Shown here piece by piece: positions 1-4,856 of a stretch of DNA of 6,999 bases. The translations under genes and the position numbers were made by a program. Location: assembly GCA_009787485.1 (NCBI GenBank), contig WQWP01000112.1, positions 1 through 6,999 on the forward strand, read 5' to 3'. Position 1 is the first letter of the stretch. Each line of letters starts with the position of its first letter. The notes below the pieces were generated by a model that saw only the letters and a program-made list of their open reading frames with translations, was not told the origin of the DNA and did no database searches. This DNA comes from Lentimicrobiaceae bacterium. Lineage in GTDB: Bacteria; Bacteroidota; Bacteroidia; Bacteroidales; WCHB1-69.

Positions 1-74
1 ACATAAACGACCCCTTTTCGTTTGACGATGATGCACTCTTCGCTTCTTTTTTTTACAGACGCTCTTACTTTCAT
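1..74 (-). CDS. rpmJ: 50S ribosomal protein L36, N-terminal part (cut by window edge)
   Basis: The reverse strand from 74 encodes 24 full residues beginning MKVRASVKKRSEEC, which is the L36 N-terminus; the rest lies beyond position 1. L36 is a very small protein of the large ribosomal subunit, usually about 38 residues. Zinc-binding forms of the family carry Cys at positions 11 and 14. Here position 11 is Ser and only Cys14 remains, so this looks like a form without a complete zinc ribbon. It follows infA by 14 bases in the same direction, the usual infA-rpmJ order, and is presumably co-transcribed with it. The start is set by the conserved MKVRAS sequence. No Shine-Dalgarno is seen. Confidence 0.9.
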   Translation of the reverse strand, partial: MKVRASVKKRSEECIIVKRKGVVY

Positions 75-88
75 TGTTTTATGTTTTT

Positions 89-310
89 TTATGATTTATG
101 TCTAAATGTTATTCTTCCTTTGCTCAAATCGTATGGCGACATTTCCACTTGCACTTTATCTCCGGGTAAAATCTTGATATAGTTCAAGCGCATTTTTCCG
201 GCGATGTGCGCTGTGATGACGTGCCCGTTTTCCAATTGCACACGAAACATCGCGTTGCCTAACGCTTCTATCACGATGCCGTCGAGTTCAATGGAGGATT
301 GTTTTGCCAT
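89..310 (-). CDS. infA: Translation initiation factor IF-1
   Basis: This 73-residue protein matches IF-1 across its whole length (the family is usually about 72 residues). IF-1 is a single OB-fold protein that binds the A site of the 30S subunit and works with IF-2 and IF-3 during initiation. Recognisable segments are MAKQSSIELDG at the N-terminus, NAMFRVQLENGHVITAHIAGKMR at about residues 19-41 (the OB-fold core) and ILPGDKVQVEMSPYDLSKGRI at about 47-67. It lies between map and rpmJ, its usual place in Bacteroidetes spc/alpha clusters. The 50-bp gap to map is filled by heptamer repeats. The start is the only Met that gives the full family length. Confidence 0.97.
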   Translation of the reverse strand: MAKQSSIELDGIVIEALGNAMFRVQLENGHVITAHIAGKMRLNYIKILPGDKVQVEMSPYDLSKGRITFRHKS

Positions 311-315
311 GTTTT

Positions 316-343
316 TTAGTGGTTAGTTATTAGTGGTTAGTGG
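316..343. repeat. Heptamer array (TTAGTGG)x4 in the map-infA gap
   Basis: Four units sit in exact 7-bp register: TTAGTGG, TTAGTTA, TTAGTGG, TTAGTGG. The array lies in the untranslated gap between map and infA, starting six bases upstream of the infA start codon as transcribed. Its unit differs from that of the neighbouring array at 354-381. Function is unknown. Confidence 0.85.
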
Positions 344-353
344 TCTTTATCTC

Positions 354-381
354 TTAATTCTTAATTCTTAATTCCTAATTC
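354..381. repeat. Heptamer array (TTAATTC)x4 overlapping the 3' end of map
   Basis: Four units occur in exact 7-bp register: TTAATTC at 354, 361 and 368, and CTAATTC at 375. The array contains the map stop codon (361-363) and also encodes the last six residues of map, so the repeat has spread into, or been recruited as, coding sequence. A related five-unit array lies at the secY stop. Confidence 0.88.
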
Positions 382-1158
382 TTTTTCAATTTCTTCATAC
401 GATGAGAGTATTTCTGTTCCGTTTTCCGTGAGTGCAATTTGGTGTTCAAAGTGGGCGGAGGGTTTTCGGTCTAATGTTCGCACCGTCCAGCCGTCGGGCT
501 CGGTTTTTACTTTGTAGGTACCTCTGTTAATCATCGGCTCGATACAAAATGCCATTCCCGTTTTGAGCAACACGCCTTGTTTGGGTTTTCCGAAGTTTTC
601 AACTTCCGGAAATTCGTGCAGGTTTCTGCCGCACCCGTGTCCGCACAAGTCGCGCACTACGCCGTAGCCGAACGATTCCACGTAACGCTGTATCGCGTTA
701 CCAATATCGCCTGTGGTGTTTCCCACTTTTGCCTGTTCTATTCCGAGATACAGCGACTGTTTTGTGCGTTCGAGCAGCAATCGCTTCTCTTCCGAAATAT
801 TTCCCACCGGAAACGTGTAGGCATAATCTCCGTGAAACCCGTTTTTGTAAACTCCGCAATCTATAGAGACGATGTCGCCATCTTGCAAAATTTGATTCCC
901 CGGAATGCCGTGCACCACCACTTCATTTACCGAAACGCACAAGGTTGTAGGGAATCCGCGATACCCTTTAAACGAAGGCTCGGCGTTATGGGCTCTGATA
1001 AACTCCTCCGCAATTCTATCCAACAACATCAGAGGCACACCGGGCGCAATGCGTTTCGCCACTTCGGCTAAGGTTTTTCCAACTATCAAAGAACTCTCTC
1101 TTATCTGCTGAATCTCTTCAGCATTATATATCTTATATTTATCTTTTTTTTTCATCAT
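361..1158 (-). CDS. map: Type I methionine aminopeptidase
   Basis: This 265-residue cytosolic metalloprotease removes the initiator Met from nascent proteins. The pita-bread fold metal ligands are all visible: D100 (SIDCG), D111 (FHGDYA), H174 (CGHGCG), E207 (CIEPM) and E238 (HFEHQ). The conserved histidines H83 (VVHGIP) and H181 are also present. The length and the lack of an N-terminal extension fit type I enzymes. The annotated start is the first of two tandem ATG codons; the second (1155-1153) would drop one residue. Upstream is a purine-rich GGAGG-containing stretch, unusual for this phylum, and a possible five-codon leader overlaps the start. The C-terminal ELGIKN is encoded by heptamer repeat DNA. 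The gene sits between secY and infA, the normal order. Confidence 0.97.
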   Translation of the reverse strand: MMKKKDKYKIYNAEEIQQIRESSLIVGKTLAEVAKRIAPGVPLMLLDRIAEEFIRAHNAEPSFKGYRGFPTTLCVSVNEVVVHGIPGNQILQDGDIVSIDCGVYKNGFHGDYAYTFPVGNISEEKRLLLERTKQSLYLGIEQAKVGNTTGDIGNAIQRYVESFGYGVVRDLCGHGCGRNLHEFPEVENFGKPKQGVLLKTGMAFCIEPMINRGTYKVKTEPDGWTVRTLDRKPSAHFEHQIALTENGTEILSSYEEIEKELGIKN

Positions 1159-1187
1159 TCCCTCCTCCTCATTTTCCTCCCTTTTCT
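1155..1187 (-). promoter_or_regulatory. Shine-Dalgarno-like purine tract and possible 5-codon leader upstream of map
   Basis: Reading the minus strand, GGGAGG is followed by AAA and then an ATG at 1172. This opens a tiny frame, Met-Arg-Arg-Arg-Glu-stop (1172-1155), whose TGA overlaps the map ATG as ATGA. The frame itself is made of GAGGAGGAGGG, which ends one base before the map ATG. Such strong GGAGG sequences are not seen at the other starts in this window. Whether it is translated, or only acts as a ribosome-loading or structural element, cannot be told from the sequence. Confidence 0.4.
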
Positions 1188-1207
1188 CCGTCAGTTAAAA
1201 CTGACGG
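1188..1207. repeat. Perfect 9-bp inverted repeat in the secY-map gap
   Basis: The arms CCGTCAGTT (1188-1196) and AACTGACGG (1199-1207) are perfectly complementary around an AA centre. As RNA this would form a stem of about 7 bp with a 6-nt loop. No U-tract follows on either strand, so it does not look like an intrinsic terminator. It is the only GC-containing hairpin among AT-rich junctions of the cluster. Confidence 0.7.
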
Positions 1208-1213
1208 CAATGT

Positions 1214-1248
1214 TTAATTCCTAATTTCTAATTCTTAATTCCCAATTC
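1214..1248. repeat. Heptamer array (YTAATTC)x5 abutting the secY stop
   Basis: Five units occur in exact 7-bp register: TTAATTC, CTAATTT, CTAATTC, TTAATTC, CCAATTC. The last base of the array is the first base, on the plus strand, of the secY stop codon (1248-1250). The unit is the same as that of the array at the map stop, about 860 bp away. Confidence 0.88.
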
Positions 1249-2594
1249 TAGTACATGCTGCTGTTTCTTCCTTTAATTCTACCTGATTTTGTTAAACCAT
1301 CGTAATGTCTCATTAATAAGTGGCTTTCAATTTGTTGTAACATGTCTAATACAACACCTACCATAATTAACAATGAGGTGCCGCCGAAGAATTGGGCAAA
1401 CTGTTGGTTTACGCCAAATAATCTTACAATTGCCGGCATAACAGCTACAAAGCCTAAGAAAACAGATCCGGGTAATACGATTCTTGACATAATTTCATCA
1501 ATCAAATTCGCTGTTTGTCTTCCCGGTTTGGTTCCCGGAATGAAGCCGCCATTTTTCTTTAAGTCATCTGCAATTTGCTGTGGGTTAATCGTTATAGCAG
1601 TATAAAAATAGGTAAAAGCAATAATGAGGAAGAAGAAAATAAGGTTATATCCCAATCCGTTAAAATCAATAAAGCTGGTCATTATTTTGCCGGGTTGTTC
1701 GGTAAACTTCACGAAAGTTAAGGGCAAAAACATGATCGCTTGTGCAAAGATGATTGGCATTACACCGGCTGCGTTTACTTTCAAAGGCAAGAAGTTACGA
1801 ACGCCGCCATATTGTTTGTTGCCTACGATTCTTTTCGCATATTGCACCGGAATACGGCGTGTGCCTTGTACTAACAATACACACATGGCAATTACCAACA
1901 TCAGGATGACCATTTCGGCGATAAACACAATAGGACCGCCGCTTTCTGTTAAGCGTGCCATAAACTCGGATCTGAGGGCAAACGGGAAACGTGCAATAAT
2001 ACCCACCATAATGATGATGGAGATACCGTTTCCAAGTCCGTTATCTGTAATACGCTCACCTAACCACATAATAAACAGCGTTCCCGAAATAAGAAGCAGG
2101 AATGCCGTTAGCGCAAAAGCGGAAAAACCAAAGATGGAGGTTTCTATTAAAGCAGGAGAAACTGCATAAGAGAACGAAGAGGTAATGTTGGCAATGTAAG
2201 CCGGCGCTTGAATACAAACTACGATAATAGTTAAATAACGTGTAATCTGGTTAATCTTTTTCCGCCCGCTTTCTCCTTCTTTTTGAAGACGTTGGAAGTA
2301 CGGAACGGCCAATGTCATCAACTGAATTACGATGGATGCGGAGATGTAAGGCATTACGCCCAACGCAAAAATAGAGGCATTAGAGAATGCACCTCCTGAA
2401 AACAAGTCTAACAAGCCCAACAAGCCTTCCTGAGCGTCTTGCGTAAATTTAGTTAAACTGCCGGGGTTAATACCCGGAAGCACGATGTGGGCGCCCAAAC
2501 GATATATAAACACAATGAAAAGCGTATATAAAATTCGGTTGCGCAGATCTTCAATGCGATATATGTTTTTTAGGGTGGTAAAAAATCTTTTCAT
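1248..2594 (-). CDS. secY: Protein translocase subunit SecY
   Basis: SecY is the ten-helix inner-membrane channel of the Sec translocon. With SecE and SecG it carries unfolded proteins across, or laterally into, the membrane, driven by SecA or the ribosome. The 448 residues are the expected length. Visible family segments include the first membrane helix at about residues 20-40 ending in LPGINPG, MPYISASIVIQLM at 81-93, GERITDNGLGNGISI at 179-193, KVNAAGVMPIIFA at 272-284, and the C-terminal helix and tail QQIESHLLMRHYDG (420-433). A basic loop with KEGESGRKK lies at about 105-113. It follows rplO by 14 bp and precedes map, the standard order. The stop is TAG and merges with a heptamer array. 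Translation of map may be separated from it by the hairpin at 1188-1207. Confidence 0.98.
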   Translation of the reverse strand: MKRFFTTLKNIYRIEDLRNRILYTLFIVFIYRLGAHIVLPGINPGSLTKFTQDAQEGLLGLLDLFSGGAFSNASIFALGVMPYISASIVIQLMTLAVPYFQRLQKEGESGRKKINQITRYLTIIVVCIQAPAYIANITSSFSYAVSPALIETSIFGFSAFALTAFLLLISGTLFIMWLGERITDNGLGNGISIIIMVGIIARFPFALRSEFMARLTESGGPIVFIAEMVILMLVIAMCVLLVQGTRRIPVQYAKRIVGNKQYGGVRNFLPLKVNAAGVMPIIFAQAIMFLPLTFVKFTEQPGKIMTSFIDFNGLGYNLIFFFLIIAFTYFYTAITINPQQIADDLKKNGGFIPGTKPGRQTANLIDEIMSRIVLPGSVFLGFVAVMPAIVRLFGVNQQFAQFFGGTSLLIMVGVVLDMLQQIESHLLMRHYDGLTKSGRIKGRNSSMY

Positions 2595-2608
2595 ATCGTT
2601 TTTGTATA

Positions 2609-3283
2609 TTAATTATCAATTGTTTCTTCTGAGGAGGTTTCCTCAATTGTTTCTTCGGAGGGGGGGGCCTCAATTGTTTCTTCTGCTACTAAGGGGGTCT
2701 CGTCAGATAAGGGCTCGGTTGTAGGTTCTTCAGTCGGAACTTCTTCTGCAACAGGAGTTTCTTCTACTACCGGGGTTTCTTCCTTAACCTTTACCTCAAC
2801 CTCTTTCTCCTTTTCTCCCTTCTCCTTTTCTCCTTTCACCAATTCCACGCATTTACCCCCAACTTTTTCTATTGCTTCTTTCGCAGTTTTAGAAAATGCG
2901 TGAGCGGTAACGGTTAGTTTTGAAGTAACTTCGCCATTGCCTAAAATTTTAATTATATCTTTCGTAGAAATGAGTCCGTTGGCTTTCATCAATTCTAAGG
3001 TGATTTCCGATTGGTTGGTTTTATCGGCTAATTTTTGTAAGGTACTCAAATTGATGGGACTGTATTCAACGCGGTTGATGTTTTTGAAACCTCTTTTGGG
3101 TAACAATCGGTAGATGGGCATTTGACCGCCTTCGAAACCGATCTTGCGGCTGTAGCCGGCGCGAGATTGCGCTCCTTTATGGCCTTTTGTAGAGGTGCCG
3201 CCTTTGCCTGATCCTTGTCCTCTACCAATTCTTTTCGATGACTTCGTTGCGTTTTCCGCCGGTTTTAATTCATGTAATTTCAT
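2609..3283 (-). CDS. rplO: 50S ribosomal protein L15 with acidic repeat tail
   Basis: Residues 1 to about 149 are a normal L15, a late-assembly protein of the large subunit. They include the Gly/Arg/Lys-rich N-terminus (RIGRGQGSGKGGTSTKGHKG, 18-37), GFEGGQMPIYRLLPKRGF (49-66) and the C-terminal globular part ending KVGGKCVELVKG. L15 usually stops near residue 150. Here about 75 further residues follow: first a KGEKEKGEKEKEVEV segment, then a Glu/Thr/Pro/Val-rich acidic stretch with 9-residue repeats beginning EETI. The tail is probably disordered and strongly acidic, unlike the basic body. A C8 homopolymer lies within it. The gene precedes secY by 14 bp and follows rpmD after a repeat-filled gap of 120 bp. 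The start gives the family N-terminus MKLHELKPAE. Confidence 0.95.
   Translation of the reverse strand: MKLHELKPAENATKSSKRIGRGQGSGKGGTSTKGHKGAQSRAGYSRKIGFEGGQMPIYRLLPKRGFKNINRVEYSPINLSTLQKLADKTNQSEITLELMKANGLISTKDIIKILGNGEVTSKLTVTAHAFSKTAKEAIEKVGGKCVELVKGEKEKGEKEKEVEVKVKEETPVVEETPVAEEVPTEEPTTEPLSDETPLVAEETIEAPPSEETIEETSSEETIDN
2616..2683. repeat. 27-bp direct repeats encoding the L15 tail
   Basis: TCAATTGTTTCTTC occurs at 2616, 2643 and 2670 with a constant 27-bp period, which keeps the reading frame and encodes three 9-residue units starting EETI at the end of L15. An 8-base G run (2660-2667, C8 in the coding strand) lies inside the second unit. The pattern suggests the acidic tail grew by tandem duplication. 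Confidence 0.8.
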
Positions 3284-3292
3284 CGTCTATTA

Positions 3293-3308
3293 TCTGTTAA
3301 TCTGTTAA
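3293..3308. repeat. Octamer pair (TCTGTTAA)x2 upstream of rplO
   Basis: Two exact adjacent copies of TCTGTTAA lie at 3293-3300 and 3301-3308, within 10 bases of the rplO start codon. Two copies alone are weak evidence, but the same gap also holds the larger octamer arrays at 3333-3409. Confidence 0.55.
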
Positions 3309-3332
3309 TTTATTTTTTTGAGGGTTAATAAG

Positions 3333-3409
3333 ATTTAAAAATTTAAAGATTTAAAGATTTAAAGTTGATATTTGCGATTTTAAATTTTTAAATTCTTAAA
3401 TTTTTAAAT
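3333..3409. repeat. Paired inverted octamer arrays in the rpmD-rplO gap
   Basis: The left array (3333-3364) is ATTTAAAA followed by three ATTTAAAG units. The right array (3378-3409) is TTTTAAAT twice, TCTTAAAT once and TTTTAAAT once. Each is four units in exact 8-bp register, and they are inverted to each other around a 13-base spacer. Opposed, the 32-base arms match at 28 positions, so the transcript could fold into a long A/U-rich hairpin. The right array contains the rpmD stop codon (3404-3406) and the Ile codon before it. Confidence 0.85.
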
Positions 3410-3583
3410 TTCTTCCACGCTTACTAAATGTTTCACTTTATCCACAATTCCCAAAATTTGAGGAGTTGGGTTATGCTCCACTGTTTGGTGCATTTTGCGA
3501 AGACCTAAAGCTTGCATAGAGCGTTTTTGCCTTTCCGGTCTGTCGATCGTGCTTTTCACTTGCGTAATTTTAATCTTTTTCAT
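3404..3583 (-). CDS. rpmD: 50S ribosomal protein L30
   Basis: The reverse strand from 3583 encodes 59 residues beginning MKKIKITQVKSTIDRP and ending KHLVSVEEI, the expected size and sequence of bacterial L30. L30 is a small protein on the solvent side of the large subunit. Recognisable segments are QVKSTIDRPERQKRSMQALGLRK (8-30) and the central HQTVEHNPTPQILGIVDKVKHLV (32-54). The stop codon lies inside an octamer repeat array. It precedes rplO as usual, but the gene normally found upstream, rpsE, is missing. Instead a leader of about 200 bp with a candidate promoter precedes it, so it appears to head its own transcript here. Confidence 0.95.
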   Translation of the reverse strand: MKKIKITQVKSTIDRPERQKRSMQALGLRKMHQTVEHNPTPQILGIVDKVKHLVSVEEI

Positions 3584-3796
3584 CGCTTCTTTATTCTATT
3601 TTGATATTAATTTTTGGCTATAAAACAAAAAATAGCAGCTTTTTCGGAGAGAAATTGCAACTATTTAACCTCATTTTACACGATACAATCCACCCGCATC
3701 TATTCAACAGCATTATATACGTTCCGTGAAATCAAGCAGTTACGAGTGCGTTTGAGTAGGTTTTATCAGTCTTCTTTTTCACTTCAAAAGTGGCGG
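3584..3796 (-). other. Untranslated leader of the rpmD-rplO-secY-map-infA-rpmJ transcript
   Basis: This stretch lies between rpmD and the candidate -7 box at 3797-3804. It has stops in all minus-strand frames near rpmD and no recognisable rpsE remnant. A weak inverted repeat, GCTAT (3617-3621) with ATAGC (3632-3636), lies near its 3' end. If the promoter call is right, the leader is about 200 nt, long enough for autogenous control by a ribosomal protein, but no known binding structure was recognised. Confidence 0.4.
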
Positions 3797-3804
3797 CAAA
3801 TATA
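3797..3804 (-). promoter_or_regulatory. Candidate Bacteroidetes -7 promoter box for the rpmD cluster
   Basis: The minus strand reads TATATTTG followed by CCGCC, matching the Bacteroidetes consensus TAnnTTTG. No good -33 TTTG was found at the expected distance upstream; only a T-rich segment is there. A very similar box lies upstream of the nuclease-like gene at 4705-4712. The position fits a promoter for a ribosomal cluster that starts at rpmD. Confidence 0.5.
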
Positions 3805-3858
3805 GAATTTATTTGGTATGAAAAGAATGGGTGAGGTTTTTTATTTTTCCGGGTGCTT

Positions 3859-4572
3859 TTACCACGTCCGTACATTGTCGCTAATCACTTCAATTTTCTC
3901 CCCTTGTTGTTGAATCAGCACGACGCCCATTTCATCGGCGCGCTTCCGAACGGCGTCAGAGAAACTAAAAGAAGCCAAAGCCAAATAGGTTTTATAATCT
4001 TTATGCATGGGGAAGTTGGCGCGATAAGTTTCTAATTTGCGAAACATTCTTCCCACATCATCAACCCTGGCTTTGTATTTCATTTCAATAAGCGCAATTG
4101 TGCTGCCATTAGATAAAACTAAATCGTACTGGTCATTAACCACAATCGGATGTGGTTTTAGACTTTCCTGTGCATAATCAAATTTTTCGCCTAAGAAAGT
4201 TGGATCCTTTTGAAAAGCATTGACAAAGTATTCTTCGCAAAAATCTCCATTACTTTGTGAGATGCCTCCGATTTGCTCCCGGGTTTGAGCAAACATTTTG
4301 TCTAAGCGGTCGCATTTTTCGTGAAAGATGCGCTCATTTTCTTTCATCTGCAGGGCATTTTCTTTCAGTAGCAGGGCTGTTTCGGCTTGTTTTTCTCTTA
4401 TTTGCCGGTCGGTTTCTTTCATCTGCCGGTCGGTTTCTTTCATCTGCCGGTCAGTTTCTTTCATCTGCCGGGCATTTTCGGCTTGTAGTTCCGTTAAATA
4501 ACGGTTTGAATCTTGGATTAATGCCCTGGTACCTTCGAAAGTAAGGGGGTAGTTTTGTTTTTGCTCTTTCAT
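3859..4572 (-). CDS. Coiled-coil protein with PD-(D/E)XK nuclease-like C-terminus
   Basis: This 237-residue protein has no signal peptide or membrane segment. Residues 25-100 are a charged coiled coil: a 7-residue RQMKETD motif repeats three times (36-56), followed by degenerate heptads (LLLKENALQMKENE). Residues 103-237 look like a restriction-endonuclease-like fold: a helix with paired glutamates (DFCEEYF, E113/E114), then D150 in QYDLVL, then IEMKYK with E163 and K165, the D...ExK arrangement of PD-(D/E)XK nucleases. The layout resembles DUF3782-type proteins, whose role is poorly known; DNA binding or cleavage is inferred, not shown. It has its own promoter and leader and no partner gene. 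No toxin, antitoxin or restriction-modification neighbour is visible. The start gives an A-rich upstream region (CTTACAAAAA) and is the first Met. Confidence 0.8.
   Translation of the reverse strand: MKEQKQNYPLTFEGTRALIQDSNRYLTELQAENARQMKETDRQMKETDRQMKETDRQIREKQAETALLLKENALQMKENERIFHEKCDRLDKMFAQTREQIGGISQSNGDFCEEYFVNAFQKDPTFLGEKFDYAQESLKPHPIVVNDQYDLVLSNGSTIALIEMKYKARVDDVGRMFRKLETYRANFPMHKDYKTYLALASFSFSDAVRKRADEMGVVLIQQQGEKIEVISDNVRTW
4403..4471. repeat. 21-bp tandem repeat in the nuclease-like coiled coil
   Basis: TGCCGG recurs at 4403, 4424, 4445 and 4466, an exact 21-bp period. Three full units (4403-4465) are nearly identical and a fourth is partial. Each unit encodes one heptad (RQMKETD), so unit gain or loss would lengthen or shorten the coiled coil without a frameshift. 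The near identity suggests recent duplication. Confidence 0.9.
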
Positions 4573-4704
4573 TTTTTGTAAGATTTAGTGAATAATAGAT
4601 GATGTTTTTGAAACGGTGCCGATGGTTTTTCTTGCGCTAAGTATTTTAATTTGATTGATTTCGTATATTTTTAAATAGAAAATTTCCCTGCACCAAATTC
4701 GCGG

Positions 4705-4735
4705 CAAATATACATAATGAAATGGGGTTTGTCAA
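4705..4735 (-). promoter_or_regulatory. Promoter for the nuclease-like gene
   Basis: The minus strand carries TTGACA (4735-4730), a 17-base spacer, then TATATT continuing as TATATTTG (4712-4705). It satisfies both the general sigma-70 pattern and the Bacteroidetes TAnnTTTG -7 element. Transcription would start near 4698, leaving a leader of about 125 nt before the ATG at 4572. The remaining leader (4573-4700) is AT-rich and shows no recognised element. Confidence 0.65.
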
Positions 4736-4740
4736 GGGGG

Positions 4741-4763
4741 AGTGTGTTTTTTTTTAACACACT
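4741..4763. terminator. 8-bp inverted repeat with A/T loop, possible terminator of the lipoprotein gene
   Basis: AGTGTGTT (4741-4748) and AACACACT (4756-4763) pair perfectly around a 7-base T loop (A in minus-strand RNA). It lies 94 bp past the lipoprotein stop and five bases upstream of the -35 box of the next gene. No U-tract follows on the minus strand, so a terminator role is uncertain; an operator or boundary element is equally possible. Confidence 0.4.
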
Positions 4764-4856
4764 TCAAAAACGCCATGAGCTAAGGCACACCGCGCTTACA
4801 GCGCTCTTACCCCACCAACCGCACGGAAATAGTCAAATAGGCAATAAATCGAATTT

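Noticed and set aside
577..1111. Open frames on the plus strand opposite map
   Set aside because: They lie antisense to a complete methionine aminopeptidase with all metal ligands, and their translations show no recognisable domain.
1188..1207. Intrinsic terminator between secY and map
   Set aside because: There is no U-tract on either strand, and termination here would cut off map, infA and rpmJ.
1342..2169. Plus-strand frames opposite secY
   Set aside because: They are shadows of a conserved full-length SecY; low-complexity translations and no family resemblance.
3614..3805. 63-residue plus-strand frame in the rpmD leader
   Set aside because: No family resemblance, and it overlaps the candidate promoter and leader of the ribosomal cluster.
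3584..3858. Degraded rpsE upstream of rpmD
   Set aside because: Minus-strand frames show frequent stops and no S5-like residues, so this is not a recognisable pseudogene.
4403..4471. CRISPR-like array
   Set aside because: The units are contiguous with no spacers, and they keep a reading frame inside a coding gene.
4257..4544. Plus-strand frame with FLSSAGH repeats
   Set aside because: The repetition comes from the 21-bp repeats of the coiled-coil gene on the other strand.
4782..4804. DGR-type hairpin downstream of the variable region
   Set aside because: Only a 4-bp stem (GCGC around a 5-base loop) can be drawn, too short to call.
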